Positions 35,957 to 45,158 of a stretch of DNA of 64,000 nt are shown piece after piece (the stretch's first letter is position 1; every line of letters begins with the position of its first letter). Source of the stretch: Mesorhizobium sp. CA14 (GTDB taxonomy: Bacteria > Pseudomonadota > Alphaproteobacteria > Rhizobiales > Rhizobiaceae); NCBI RefSeq assembly GCF_020165195.1, contig NZ_JAIUHR010000016.1:62001-126000 (forward strand), written 5' to 3'. The notes beneath the pieces are model-generated. The model was given only the letters and a program-made list of their open reading frames with translations. It was not told the origin of the DNA and did no database searches. The position numbers and the translations under genes were made by a program.

Positions 35957-36258
35957 CGCTCCCAGATTGGCTTACGCGTAATACGTGCCCGAAGCTCGTC
36001 CGATGGTTCGTTCGGAGCATCAAGCAGATCGAGAAATTTCTCATGCGCGTCGGAATCGAGAAAGAAGGCGCGCTGGTCGAGAATGGTCTCCTCGGCCTGC
36101 GTGCGGGCGCTATCCAGCATGAACTCCGACAGTTTTTGCCCGCGCAAGCTCGCGGCGCGGTTGAGGATAGCTTTCGTCCCCGCCGAAGCGCGGATTTGAA
36201 TCACGTCATCCTTGCGTGCTGCGTCGTGATTGCCGCCAGCATGACCGGACTGCACCAT
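35953..36258 (-). CDS. tacA: DUF1778 antitoxin (TacA-like, ribbon-helix-helix)
   Basis: The 101-residue protein has an N-terminal ribbon-helix-helix (DDVIQIRASAGTKAILNRAASLRGQKLSEFMLDSA). Its C-terminal toxin-binding tail includes LDQRAFFLDSDAHEKFLDLLD. It would bind the toxin and repress its own operon. The upstream minus-strand sequence has ATTGAC followed by AT-rich sequence to about 36270, a plausible promoter. Confidence 0.9.
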   Translation of the reverse strand: MVQSGHAGGNHDAARKDDVIQIRASAGTKAILNRAASLRGQKLSEFMLDSARTQAEETILDQRAFFLDSDAHEKFLDLLDAPNEPSDELRARITRKPIWER

Positions 36259-36346
36259 CGAACCCTCCTATATCAGGATAAGAGATCTAGCGGCTGTCGG
36301 TACAATGTCAATACATTTCGAATTTTGGCTTGCGGGCTGGGACATC

Positions 36347-37453
36347 CTACCCCTTCACGTCTGCCACGCTCTCCCGCTCCACCAGCGGGCATTCCAGCTT
36401 GGTGATCGGATAGCGGCCGCGGCCGGGCGTCGGCGGCGTCTCGAGCTGCTCGATCGCCCATTGGCCCATCGCCAGATGCGGCAGGATGGAGGTCGTCAGC
36501 GGCGGGAAGAGGTGGCGGGCGATCTCCTCATCGTCATAGCCGACCACGGAGATGTCCTGCGGGATATGCAGGCCGGCTTCCTTCAGCGCCTCGTAGCAGC
36601 CGATCGCCGTGCGGTCGTTCTGGCAGAAGATGGCGGTCGGCCGCTCCTTGAGTCCGAGCAGCTTGACCGTCGCGGCGTAGCCGGCGCTGGCCGACCAGTC
36701 GCCCTCCACCACCAGTTCCGGGTCGAACGGGATGTCGGCGGTGGCCAGAGCGCGGCGGTAGCCCTTGAGCCGGTCTTGAGCGGCCTGCATCCACGGTTCG
36801 CCCGTGATGGTGGCGATGCGGCGATGGCCGTGGGCGATCAGATGCCTGGTCGCGCTCTGGCCGCCGGCGATCTCGGAGGGAACCACGGCCGGGAATGCAT
36901 AGTCGGCGGTGTAGCAGTTGAGCAGTATGACCGGGATGTCGAGGCTGTAGAGGAAATCGGGCGCGGCGATCTCGCGGGTGAAGATGGTCATATAGATCAG
37001 CGCCGAGATGCCGCGCCTTGTCAGTGCCTGGATGGCGCGCGGCTCCATCACCGCGTCGCCCATGGTCTGCGCCACCAGAAGCACATTGCCGGCATTCCAC
37101 GAGGCCTGTCGCGCGCCCTCGATGGCGACCACCGCCTCGGGGCTGGTGGCGAGCTGGTCGACCGCGAAGCCGATGACGCCGTCCAGGCCTTCGAACGGCG
37201 TCACGGGCGGCCGCAGCGCCGAAAAGACCGGTGGCGAATAGCCCAGCGCCCTGGCCGCCTCGATCACCCGGTCGCGTGTCTGCTGCGACAGCCTGATGCC
37301 CGGCGAATTGTTGAGCACGAACGAGACCGTCGCCTGCGAGCAGCCGGCCGCGCGCGCAATGTCGGTCATGGTGACGCGCCCCTTGGGCTTGCCGGCCGGC
37401 TTGCGGCGCCTGGAAGCCCCGGGAGGATCGCGCAGTTCCGTCGGTTCGCTCAT
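36347..37453 (-). CDS. LacI-family transcriptional regulator of the ribose-class transporter
   Basis: The 368-residue protein has a basic N-terminal extension (RRRKPAGKPKGR), then the helix-turn-helix VTMTDIARAAGCSQATVSFVLNNSPG (about 27-52). The sugar-binding effector domain runs to the C-terminus. It is divergent from the transporter operon at 38078-41720 and probably controls it. Its last 55 codons or so are duplicated at 35234-35393. Confidence 0.92.
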   Translation of the reverse strand: MSEPTELRDPPGASRRRKPAGKPKGRVTMTDIARAAGCSQATVSFVLNNSPGIRLSQQTRDRVIEAARALGYSPPVFSALRPPVTPFEGLDGVIGFAVDQLATSPEAVVAIEGARQASWNAGNVLLVAQTMGDAVMEPRAIQALTRRGISALIYMTIFTREIAAPDFLYSLDIPVILLNCYTADYAFPAVVPSEIAGGQSATRHLIAHGHRRIATITGEPWMQAAQDRLKGYRRALATADIPFDPELVVEGDWSASAGYAATVKLLGLKERPTAIFCQNDRTAIGCYEALKEAGLHIPQDISVVGYDDEEIARHLFPPLTTSILPHLAMGQWAIEQLETPPTPGRGRYPITKLECPLVERESVADVKG

Positions 37454-38077
37454 GGTCGTTTCCCAAACCCAGCCCGCTCTAAAGCAAAGGCCGGCAAAGG
37501 CCAGATGGTCAAGGTCAGTGCGTTTATTGCGATCGCCTTTGACTAATGTATATTAGCAAGCGCAACATGCAAATCGCTGGCTGCGCCGCTTCGCGACGAA
37601 ACCGGCCAAACAACGTCAACAATGCTGACGATTCCTAGGTTTTCTGCGCGGCTGCAAGCCTTGCCGCGCTCACTCTCCTCACTCCCCGCGCATCCCTTCG
37701 ACCAGCGTCTCCTCCGCTTCGAAAGCCCGCGTCTTGGTTTTATAACTAATACTCTTTACTAATAGCCGTCGCCGATCTACTGTCAACTCGTCGTCACCGT
37801 CCGGGCTTCCGTTGGGTGACGGCGGGTGTGAGGGACGCTCGCTCGAAACCCGGCGGATAGCCGGTTAGGGCTCGTGTCCCATCCTCACGAAAATGTCAGA
37901 CAAATCGGACTATTTACGAACGCCACATGAGTGTCTAGTGTCCCCATCGCGGCCGGATCGGCACCGTTCTTAAGTCGGCGGACCTTTGCGCCGTACCCTT
38001 GAGGAGGGTTGTCCGGGCCGCAGCCGAGATATCGGCGACGAGTTCTACAAGGCAAGTTCTACAAGGGAGGTTGAACT
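37454..38077. promoter_or_regulatory. 624-bp lacI/transporter control region with CTAAT operators
   Basis: CTAAT-GTAT-ATTAG (37543-37556) is a hyphenated palindrome about 90 nt before the lacI start. Two direct ACTAATA repeats lie at 37745-37751 and 37758-37764. All share CTAAT and are candidate operators. Immediately before the transporter gene a 14-nt unit AGTTCTACAAGG(C/G)A is repeated in tandem (38041-38068); the second copy runs into the ribosome-binding site GGGAGG. I see no gene in the gap. Confidence 0.55.
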
Positions 38078-39040
38078 ATGAAATCCATGATCCGTAATGC
38101 ATATGTCGCCGCGGCGGCCCTGCTCATCGGGCTTGCGGCCACAGCGGTAACCCGCGCGGACGACAAGCCGACGCTGGCCTTCGTCGTCAACGGCGCGTCC
38201 GACTTCTGGAAGGCGGCGGAAGCCGGCGTGAAGAAGGCGCAGGGCGAATTGCCCGACTACAATCTCGAGCTCAAATATCCGGAACAATCCTCGGTCGCCA
38301 TCCAGCAGCGGCTGATGGACGATCTGGTGACGGCAGGCGTCAAGGGCATCATGGTCTCGGCCGTCGATCCCAAGACCTCGACCGACGGGCTGAACAAGAT
38401 CGCGTCGCAAACCGCGCTGTTCACCACCGACTCGGATGCGCCGCAGACCAAGCGCGTCGCCTATATCGGCTCGTCCAATGTCGATGCCGGCAAGCAGGCG
38501 GCCGAAATCGCCAAGAAAGCGATGCCCAACGGCGGCAAGTGCCTGGGCTTCGTCGGCCTGCTCGGCGCCGACAACGCCAAGGAGCGCATCCAGGGCATGA
38601 AGGACGGGCTCGCCGGCAGCAAGATCGAGCTGGTCGACGTGCGCGGCGACGACATCGACCAGGCCCGTGCCAAGAAGAATGTCGAGGACGCGCTGGTCGC
38701 CAGCCCCGATATCACCTGCATGGTCGGCTTCTACTCCTACAACACGCCGCGCATCTATGAAGCGCTGCGCGACGCCGGCAAGCTCGGCCAGATCACCGTC
38801 GTCGGCTTCGACGACGATCCGATCACGCTGGGCGGCGTCAAGGAAGGCACCGTCGCCGCGACCGTGGTGCAGCAGCCGTTCGAATGGGCCTATCAGGGCA
38901 TGAAGCTGATGGCCTCCTATCTCAAGGGCGACAAGTCGGGCATCCCGGCCAACAACCTGATCATCATCCCGACCAAGATCATCGGCAAGGATGACGTGGA
39001 CGCCTACGCCGCCAACCTCAAGGCGATGCAGGGCAAGTAA
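38078..39040 (+). CDS. Ribose-class ABC transporter substrate-binding protein
   Basis: The 320-residue precursor has a signal peptide (about residues 1-27, ending VTRA-DDKP). The mature protein has the periplasmic binding protein fold with FVVNGASDFWKAAEAGVKK, VDPKTSTDGLNKIA, TTDSDAPQTKRVAYIG, and GFDDDPITLGGVKEGTVAATVVQQP. The sugar is not identifiable; ribose, xylose or another monosaccharide is likely. It heads the operon with a tandem ATPase and a permease. Confidence 0.9.
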   Translation: MKSMIRNAYVAAAALLIGLAATAVTRADDKPTLAFVVNGASDFWKAAEAGVKKAQGELPDYNLELKYPEQSSVAIQQRLMDDLVTAGVKGIMVSAVDPKTSTDGLNKIASQTALFTTDSDAPQTKRVAYIGSSNVDAGKQAAEIAKKAMPNGGKCLGFVGLLGADNAKERIQGMKDGLAGSKIELVDVRGDDIDQARAKKNVEDALVASPDITCMVGFYSYNTPRIYEALRDAGKLGQITVVGFDDDPITLGGVKEGTVAATVVQQPFEWAYQGMKLMASYLKGDKSGIPANNLIIIPTKIIGKDDVDAYAANLKAMQGK

Positions 39041-39054
39041 GCTCAGCACAGTTG

Positions 39055-39085
39055 CGCCGGCTCAAGGTTTTGCCTTGAGCCGGCG
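39055..39085 (+). terminator. Strong hairpin between the binding-protein and ATPase genes
   Basis: CGCCGGCTCAAGG (39055-39067), loop TTTTG, CCTTGAGCCGGCG (39073-39085): a perfect 13-bp stem without a T tract. It starts 15 nt after the receptor stop. It probably stabilises the receptor mRNA and reduces read-through, giving more receptor than membrane components. Confidence 0.65.
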
Positions 39086-39162
39086 TTCGTATTGACGGAG
39101 CCGCCGAGGCCCGTCAGTCTGTGGCCACTGGCTGTTGCCCCGTGCGGTAAACTTTAGGCGCG

Positions 39163-40728
39163 ATGACCTCTACCGACACCACTCAACCGATCACCGCTCC
39201 GTTCCTGAGCCTGGATGCCGTGCGCAAGACCTATCCGGGCGTCGTCGCTCTGGACAGGTTCTCCATGGAGGTCCGGCCCGGCGAGGTCATCGGCCTGGTC
39301 GGCGAAAACGGCGCCGGCAAATCGACGCTGATGAAGATCCTCGGCGGCGTGACGCGGCCTGACAGCGGCACCATCACCGTCGATGGCACAGCACATGACG
39401 CGCTGACCGTCGAGCACAGCATCGGCTCCGGCATCGCCTTCGTGCACCAGGAACTCAACCTTTTCGAAAATCTCGACGTCGCCGCCAACATCTTCTTCGG
39501 CCGCGAGCCGCTGCGTGCCGGACCGCTGAAGCTGGTCGACCGCGCGAAACTGCGCGAGATGGTGGCGCCGCTGCTGAAGCGCGTCGGCGCCAATTTCTCG
39601 GCCGACGCCCCTGTCGCGTCGCTGTCGCTCGCCCAGCAGCAGATGGTCGAGATCGCCAAGGCCTTGTCGATCAAGGCTCGCCTTGTGATCCTCGACGAGC
39701 CGACCTCCAGCCTGCCGATCGCCGAGACCGAAAAGCTGCTCGACGTCATCAAGGGGCTGAAGGCCGAAGGCATCAGCGTCATCTTCATCTCGCACCGGCT
39801 GCACGAGATCGAGCGCGTCGCCGACCGTGTCGTGGTGCTGCGCGACGGCACGCTGGCCGGCACGCTGGCGAAGGACCGGATCAACCACGACGAGATGGTC
39901 AGGCTGATGATCGGCCGTATGCTGAAGGAGCGCGAGAAGGCCGGCGAAGCCGCGCGGGCTCCGGGCAGCGTTGCGCTGTCGGCCGACGCGATCCGCACCG
40001 GCACCTATCCGGATAGGCCGGTCAGCATCGAACTGAGGCGCGCTGAGATCCTTGGCCTGGCGGGCCTGGTCGGCTCCGGCCGCACGGAGCTGGCGCGCGT
40101 GCTGTTCGGCATCGACGAGCGGTTGGCCGGCAGCGTCACGCTCGACGGCAAGCCGCTGAATGTGACATCGGCCGCCGATGCGGTGGCGAACGGCATCTTC
40201 CTCGTGCCGGAGGACCGCAAGCTAACCGGCATATTGCTCGATCTCTCGATCGCGCAGAACATTTCGTTGCCCAACCTGCCGGCCCATGCCAGGCGCTCGC
40301 TGGTCTCGGTCGGCGCCGAGCTCGCGACGGCGGAAAAGCAGAAGAAGAACCTCGGCATCAAGGCGCCGTCGGTGCTCACCCGCACCGGCACCCTTTCGGG
40401 CGGCAACCAGCAGAAGGTAGTCCTGGCCAAATGGCTGGCGATGAACCCCAAGGTGATGATCCTGGACGAGCCGACGCGCGGCATCGACATCGGCGCCAAG
40501 GCCGAGATCTACGGGCTGATGCGGGCGCTCGCCGATGCCGGCGTCGCCGTGCTGATGATTTCCAGCGACATGGAAGAAGTGATCGGCGTGTCGGACCGCA
40601 TCGCGGTCATGCATGAGGGGCAGATTTCCGGCATCCTCGACAAGGACGATTTCAGCCAGGAGAACGTGCTCTTGCTGGCGGTCGGCAAGAAGCCGAAACT
40701 GCTGCAAGCGGCGGGAGGAGCGCAATGA
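39163..40728 (+). CDS. Ribose-class ABC transporter ATPase with two nucleotide-binding domains
   Basis: The 521-residue RbsA-like protein. Domain 1 has Walker A GENGAGKSTLMK, a degenerate signature SLAQQQM and Walker B LVILDEPTSSLP. Domain 2 has a degenerate Walker A (GLVGSGRTELARVLFG), a good signature LSGGNQQK and Walker B VMILDEPTRGID. This asymmetry is normal for the class. Its stop overlaps the permease start (ATGA). Confidence 0.95.
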   Translation: MTSTDTTQPITAPFLSLDAVRKTYPGVVALDRFSMEVRPGEVIGLVGENGAGKSTLMKILGGVTRPDSGTITVDGTAHDALTVEHSIGSGIAFVHQELNLFENLDVAANIFFGREPLRAGPLKLVDRAKLREMVAPLLKRVGANFSADAPVASLSLAQQQMVEIAKALSIKARLVILDEPTSSLPIAETEKLLDVIKGLKAEGISVIFISHRLHEIERVADRVVVLRDGTLAGTLAKDRINHDEMVRLMIGRMLKEREKAGEAARAPGSVALSADAIRTGTYPDRPVSIELRRAEILGLAGLVGSGRTELARVLFGIDERLAGSVTLDGKPLNVTSAADAVANGIFLVPEDRKLTGILLDLSIAQNISLPNLPAHARRSLVSVGAELATAEKQKKNLGIKAPSVLTRTGTLSGGNQQKVVLAKWLAMNPKVMILDEPTRGIDIGAKAEIYGLMRALADAGVAVLMISSDMEEVIGVSDRIAVMHEGQISGILDKDDFSQENVLLLAVGKKPKLLQAAGGAQ

Positions 40729-41720
40729 GCAAGAAAGATCTCGGCCTGCTGATCCTGATCCTGGTGGTCGGCGCGGTGGTGACGGCCATCAACCCGCGCT
40801 TCCTGTCGGCGATCAATCTCGCCAACACCTCCAACCTGGTCGCGCTGTTCGGCATCCTGTCGATCGGCCAGGCCTTCGTCATCATCACCGCCGGCATCGA
40901 ATTGTCGGTCGGCTCGGTGATCGCCCTGCTGGGCACGCTGTTCATCGACTTCATCGCGGTGCGCGAGGTGAGCTGGCCGTTGGCCTTCGTGCTGATCCTC
41001 GTGCTCGGCGCCATCATCGGCTTCGTGCATGGCTGGCTGATCACGCGGCTCAAATTGCAGCCTTTCGTGGTGACGCTGTGCGGCCTGCTCATCTATCGCG
41101 GCGTGGCGCGTTTCTACACCGCCGACGGCACGGCGGGCTTCGCCTTCGGACAGAATTTCCCGACGCTCGAATTCCTGACCGCCGGCCGCTCCTATGGCCT
41201 GCCGAACAGCTTCATCGCGCTGATCGTCATCGCCATCGTCATGTGGGTGGTGCTGCATCGCTCGGTCTTCGGCCGCTATCTCTACGCCATCGGCAAGAAT
41301 GAGGAAGCGGCGAAATATTCCGGCATCCGTACCGGCCGGGTAATCATCGCCGCCTATGTCATCTGCGGCGTGCTGACGGCGCTGTCGGCGATCTATTTCG
41401 CCATGTACACGCGCTCGATCTCGCCGGCGAGCCACGGCCAGTTCTACGAGCTCTATGCCATCGCCGCGGCGGTGCTCGGCGGCTTCTCGCTGCGCGGCGG
41501 CGAGGGCTCGCTGGTCGGCGCCGTTCTCGGCACCGTGCTGCTGCAGGAGTTGCAGAACCTCGTCAATTTGCTCGGCATCCCCTCGTCGCTCAACTTCGCG
41601 GTGATGGGCGGCGTGATCCTGATCGGCGTGCTGGTCGACCAGCAATGGGGCGTCTTCCGCACTCGGCGCCGGATGCTGGAGGCGTCGCGCAGGGGCGTCG
41701 CCGGTGCGCCGGCGGAGTAG
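40725..41720 (+). CDS. Ribose-class ABC transporter permease
   Basis: The 331-residue protein has about eight to ten membrane helices. The class signature is IITAGIELSVGSVIALLGTLF, with YAIGKNEEAAKYSGI and LGGFSLRGGEGSLVGAVLGTVL. The ATG lies in the 4-nt overlap with the ATPase and follows GGGAGGAG. It is the last gene of the operon. Confidence 0.94.
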   Translation: MSKKDLGLLILILVVGAVVTAINPRFLSAINLANTSNLVALFGILSIGQAFVIITAGIELSVGSVIALLGTLFIDFIAVREVSWPLAFVLILVLGAIIGFVHGWLITRLKLQPFVVTLCGLLIYRGVARFYTADGTAGFAFGQNFPTLEFLTAGRSYGLPNSFIALIVIAIVMWVVLHRSVFGRYLYAIGKNEEAAKYSGIRTGRVIIAAYVICGVLTALSAIYFAMYTRSISPASHGQFYELYAIAAAVLGGFSLRGGEGSLVGAVLGTVLLQELQNLVNLLGIPSSLNFAVMGGVILIGVLVDQQWGVFRTRRRMLEASRRGVAGAPAE

Positions 41721-41899
41721 CCTCGCTCTCTTCCACCACTCCCGGACCGGGTTCCGATTGGATCGATGCTCGCGGTGAAGCCGCGGGCAAGTCCGGATTC
41801 GTGGACGAATTGCAACAACGCGTGAACCGGAAAACAGCCCTTGTCGCAGAATCGGGGCTGGGCTAAGCAATTGGCATCTGAGGGTTCCTAGAACAAAAT

Positions 41900-42757
41900 A
41901 TGGGAGAAATGACCGTGACATCATCACGTTGGATCGCGCTTGCCGCGCTGGCGTTGACCTGCTCGACTCCGGCGATGGCCAAGGACTGGAAGACCGTGAC
42001 GGTAGCGATGGAGGGTTCTTATGCCCCCTGGAACCAGACGGATGCCAGCGGCAAGATCGTCGGCTTCGAGGTGGACATCCTGAACGACGTCTGCGCCCGC
42101 GCGAAGCTCCAATGCAACATCGTCGCGCAGGATTGGGACGGCGTCATCCCCGGCCTCACCGCCGGCAAGTTCGACATCGTCATGGACGGTATGTCGATCA
42201 CCGAAGAGCGTATGAAGACCATCGACTTCTCGATCCCCTATGCCTCGTCGCCGGTGGCTTTCCTGGCCGACAAGAACGGTCCGCTGGCGAACATGTCCAA
42301 CAGCGGCAAGATGATCGACCTGTCGAAGGACGACGCCGAATCCAAGGCGGCGCTCGACACGCTGCGCAAGGAGCTCACCGGCAAGAATGTCGGCCTGCAG
42401 GTCTCGACCACCGAGGCAACCTTCGCCGACAAGTATCTCAAGGACGTCGCCAATGTCCATGAATACAAGACCACCGATGAGCACGACCTCGATCTGATGG
42501 CGGGCCGTATCGACGTCGCCTTCGCCGATACCACCTATTTCCTCGGCACGTTGGCCAAGCCCGATGCCAAGGACCTGGAATTCGTCGGCCCGCAATTCAA
42601 GGGCGGCCCGATCCTCGGACCGGGCATCGGCGCGGCTTTCCGCAAGACCGACAAGGACCTGCAGGACATCTACAACAAGGCGCTCAAAGCCGCGCTCGAC
42701 GACGGCTCGGTGTCGAAATACTCCATGCAATGGTTCAAGATCGACATTACCAAGTAA
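41900..42757 (+). CDS. Polar amino acid/opine-class ABC transporter substrate-binding protein
   Basis: The 285-residue precursor has a signal peptide (cleaved near CSTPAMA-KDWK). The type II binding fold has VAMEGSYAPWNQTDASGKIVG, IPGLTAGKFDIVMDGMSITEERMK and GLQVSTTEATFADKYL. It is closest in style to the lysine/arginine/ornithine and octopine/nopaline receptors. The ligand is likely a basic amino acid or opine. The start could also be the ATG at 41909. Confidence 0.9.
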   Translation: MGEMTVTSSRWIALAALALTCSTPAMAKDWKTVTVAMEGSYAPWNQTDASGKIVGFEVDILNDVCARAKLQCNIVAQDWDGVIPGLTAGKFDIVMDGMSITEERMKTIDFSIPYASSPVAFLADKNGPLANMSNSGKMIDLSKDDAESKAALDTLRKELTGKNVGLQVSTTEATFADKYLKDVANVHEYKTTDEHDLDLMAGRIDVAFADTTYFLGTLAKPDAKDLEFVGPQFKGGPILGPGIGAAFRKTDKDLQDIYNKALKAALDDGSVSKYSMQWFKIDITK

Positions 42758-42763
42758 TTTCGC

Positions 42764-42793
42764 AACGGGAGCAGCCAAGGCTGCTCCCGTTTT
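42764..42793 (+). terminator. Terminator-like hairpin after the amino-acid receptor gene
   Basis: AACGGGAGCAGC (42764-42775), loop CAAG, GCTGCTCCCGTT (42780-42791), then TTT. It is a perfect 12-bp stem 6 nt after the stop. The downstream permease genes have no obvious separate promoter, so it probably acts as a partial terminator. Confidence 0.75.
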
Positions 42794-42844
42794 GCATTGA
42801 GCAATATACGTCGATACCTATCTCGGCGCCCGCAGGAGCCGTAA

Positions 42845-43591
42845 GTGGAGTTTCTCAGCGATCTGAAGGACCAGGTGTCGACGGCCTATGAGCTGTTGGC
42901 CGCCGGCTGGGGTGTGCAACTGCTCTGGGGCATCGCCTGGACGCTCGCCGTCACCGTCATCTCGATGCTGATCGGCGCGGTGCTGGGGTCCCTGGTGGCG
43001 GCAGCCAAGCTTTCGCATCGCGGCGGATTGAGACTCATCGGCGAGAGCTACACCACCGTCTTCCGCGGCGAACCGGAACTCCTGATCATCTACCTGTTCT
43101 ACTATGGCGGCACGCAGGTTCTGACCGGCGTGGCGCGGTCGACCGGATCGATCGGCTCGACGGACATCTTGAACATGCCGAGCTTCCTCGGCGGCGTGCT
43201 CGCGGTCGGCATCATTTCCGGCGCCTACCAGGCCGAGGTCTTTCGCGGGTCGTTCCTGGCGATCCATCGCGGCGAGCTGGAAGCTGCCCGTGCCTACGGC
43301 ATGTCGGCCTGGCTGCGGTTTCGCCTCGTGATCATGCCGCAGGTCCTGCGTCTCGCTGTGCCGGGGCTGGGAAATGTCTGGCAATTGACCATCAAGGATT
43401 CGGCGCTGATCTCGGTCACCGGCGTCGCCGAGCTGATGCTCACCGCCAACAAGGCCGCGCGTTCGACGCATCATTCGCTGCTTTTCTACACGCTCGCGGG
43501 CATCCTTTACCTGGTGATGACCTCGGTCTCGACGCCGATCTTCGACAAGGCCGAGCGTTACACCTCGCGCAGTTTCACGCGGCCTAAGTGA
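42845..43591 (+). CDS. Amino acid ABC transporter permease (HisQ/OccQ type)
   Basis: The 248-residue membrane protein has five or so helices and the EAA loop GELEAARAYGMSAWLRFRLVIMPQVLRLAVPGLGN. It starts at GTG 42845 behind AGGAG. It pairs with the next permease, as in histidine and octopine systems. Confidence 0.93.
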   Translation: MEFLSDLKDQVSTAYELLAAGWGVQLLWGIAWTLAVTVISMLIGAVLGSLVAAAKLSHRGGLRLIGESYTTVFRGEPELLIIYLFYYGGTQVLTGVARSTGSIGSTDILNMPSFLGGVLAVGIISGAYQAEVFRGSFLAIHRGELEAARAYGMSAWLRFRLVIMPQVLRLAVPGLGNVWQLTIKDSALISVTGVAELMLTANKAARSTHHSLLFYTLAGILYLVMTSVSTPIFDKAERYTSRSFTRPK

Positions 43592-43594
43592 GAG

Positions 43595-44332
43595 GTGGCG
43601 GTGGCGTTCGACTTCTATCTTTCGACCATGTGGAGCGTGCTCAAGGCACTGCCGCTGACGCTCGAGATATGGTTCTTCGGCATCGCCTTCGGGCTCATCA
43701 TCGCCACCGGCCTGACCTGGCTGCGGGCTTCCGGCTACAAATTGGGTGAATATTTCACCCGCGGCTATGTCTTCGTCTTCCGCGGCTCGCCGCTCTTGGT
43801 GCAGCTCTATCTGATCTATTTCGGGCTCTCCCAGTTCGACTTCGTCCGCCACAGCCCGATCCTGTGGCCTATCCTGCGCGATCCGATGTATTGCACGATC
43901 GTCGCCATGGCCTTGAACACAGCCGCCTATGAGAGCGAGATTTTCCGCGGCGCGCTGCGGGCGGTGCCTGTCGGCCAGATCGAGGCGGCCAAGGCGTTCG
44001 GCATGTCGGCTTTCACCCGTTTCCGCCTCGTCACGCTCCCGATCGCGCTGCGGCTCGCCTTGCCGGCCTATTCGACGGAAATCATTCTCATGACCAAGGC
44101 GACCGCGCTGGCGTCCGTGGTCACCATCATGGAGATGATGGGAACGGCGCAGAAGATCCAGCACGACACGTTCCGGCCGATCGAGGTGCTGACCTGCGCC
44201 GGTGTTATCTACCTGCTGCTCAACCTGTCGATCGCCCGGCTGTTCGCCTGGGTCGAACACCGGCTTTCGCCGCATCTGCGTCCCCCGCCCGAGCAGAGCC
44301 AGTTGGTCAAACCCATCCCGGAGGTGTTGTGA
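43595..44332 (+). CDS. Amino acid ABC transporter permease (HisM/OccM type)
   Basis: The 245-residue membrane protein has the EAA loop GQIEAAKAFGMSAFTRFRLVTLPIALRLALPAYS and the HisM-like FRGSPLLVQLYLIYFGL. It starts with GTG just after the first permease stop; a second GTG at 43601 is possible. Its stop overlaps the ATPase start by 1 nt (TGATG). Confidence 0.93.
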   Translation: MAVAFDFYLSTMWSVLKALPLTLEIWFFGIAFGLIIATGLTWLRASGYKLGEYFTRGYVFVFRGSPLLVQLYLIYFGLSQFDFVRHSPILWPILRDPMYCTIVAMALNTAAYESEIFRGALRAVPVGQIEAAKAFGMSAFTRFRLVTLPIALRLALPAYSTEIILMTKATALASVVTIMEMMGTAQKIQHDTFRPIEVLTCAGVIYLLLNLSIARLFAWVEHRLSPHLRPPPEQSQLVKPIPEVL

Positions 44333-45147
44333 TGTCGGCTAATATCGCCGCTGCCGCGAAAGCCGCACCGTCCTCCGATGAGACACCCGCCATCAGCGTC
44401 AAGGATCTGCGCAAGTGCTTTGGCGATCATGAGGTGCTCAAGGGCATTTCACTCGAGGCGCATAAGGGCGACGTCATCTCGATTCTCGGCTCCTCCGGCT
44501 CCGGCAAGAGCACGATGCTGCGCTGCATCAACCTCCTGGAAACCCCGGATTCCGGCGAAGTGCGGGTCGACGGCGAGCTCATCAAGATGAAGCGGGGTCG
44601 CGACGGCCACCAGATACCCGCCGACATCCGCCAGGTGGAGCGGATCCGCGCCAACCTCGCTATGGTTTTCCAGAGCTTCAATCTGTGGTCGCATATGACC
44701 GTGCTGGAAAACCTCGTCGCCGCGCCGACACATGTGCTCAAGCGGCCGCGCGCCGAGTGCTTGGAGCAGGCCGAGGCCTTGCTGAAGCGCGTCGGCATAT
44801 GGGAGCGCCGCAACTACTATCCGCCCCACATGTCCGGCGGCCAGCAGCAGCGCGCGGCAATCGCCCGCGCGCTGGCGATGAATCCCAAGGTGATGCTGTT
44901 CGACGAGCCGACATCGGCGCTCGATCCGGAACTGGTCGGCGAGGTGCTGCGCGTCATGCGCTCGCTCGCCGAAGAAGGACGCACCATGCTGGTCGTCACC
45001 CATGAAATGGGCTTTGCCCGCGACGTGTCGAGCAAGGTGATGTTCCTGCACAAGGGCGAGGTGGATTCGGTTGGCGAGCCGAAGGAGATGTTCGCCAGGC
45101 CGCCGACGCCGCAGTTCAAGCAGTTCATCGCCAACTTCAATAAGTAG
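44332..45147 (+). CDS. Amino acid ABC transporter ATP-binding protein (HisP/OccP type)
   Basis: The 271-residue ATPase has Walker A GSSGSGKSTMLR, the polar-amino-acid-family insertion IPADIRQVERIRANLAMVFQSFNLW, signature MSGGQQQRAAIARAL and Walker B VMLFDEPTSALDPE. An N-terminal extension of about 25 Ala-rich residues precedes the domain. It is the last gene of the transporter operon. Confidence 0.95.
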   Translation: MSANIAAAAKAAPSSDETPAISVKDLRKCFGDHEVLKGISLEAHKGDVISILGSSGSGKSTMLRCINLLETPDSGEVRVDGELIKMKRGRDGHQIPADIRQVERIRANLAMVFQSFNLWSHMTVLENLVAAPTHVLKRPRAECLEQAEALLKRVGIWERRNYYPPHMSGGQQQRAAIARALAMNPKVMLFDEPTSALDPELVGEVLRVMRSLAEEGRTMLVVTHEMGFARDVSSKVMFLHKGEVDSVGEPKEMFARPPTPQFKQFIANFNK

Positions 45148-45158
45148 GCGCTGCGTTC

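Noticed and set aside
35417..36258. An integrative element or prophage around the toxin-antitoxin pair
   Set aside because: There is no integrase, transposase or tRNA attachment site; only the repeated lacI end is visible, reported as a duplication.
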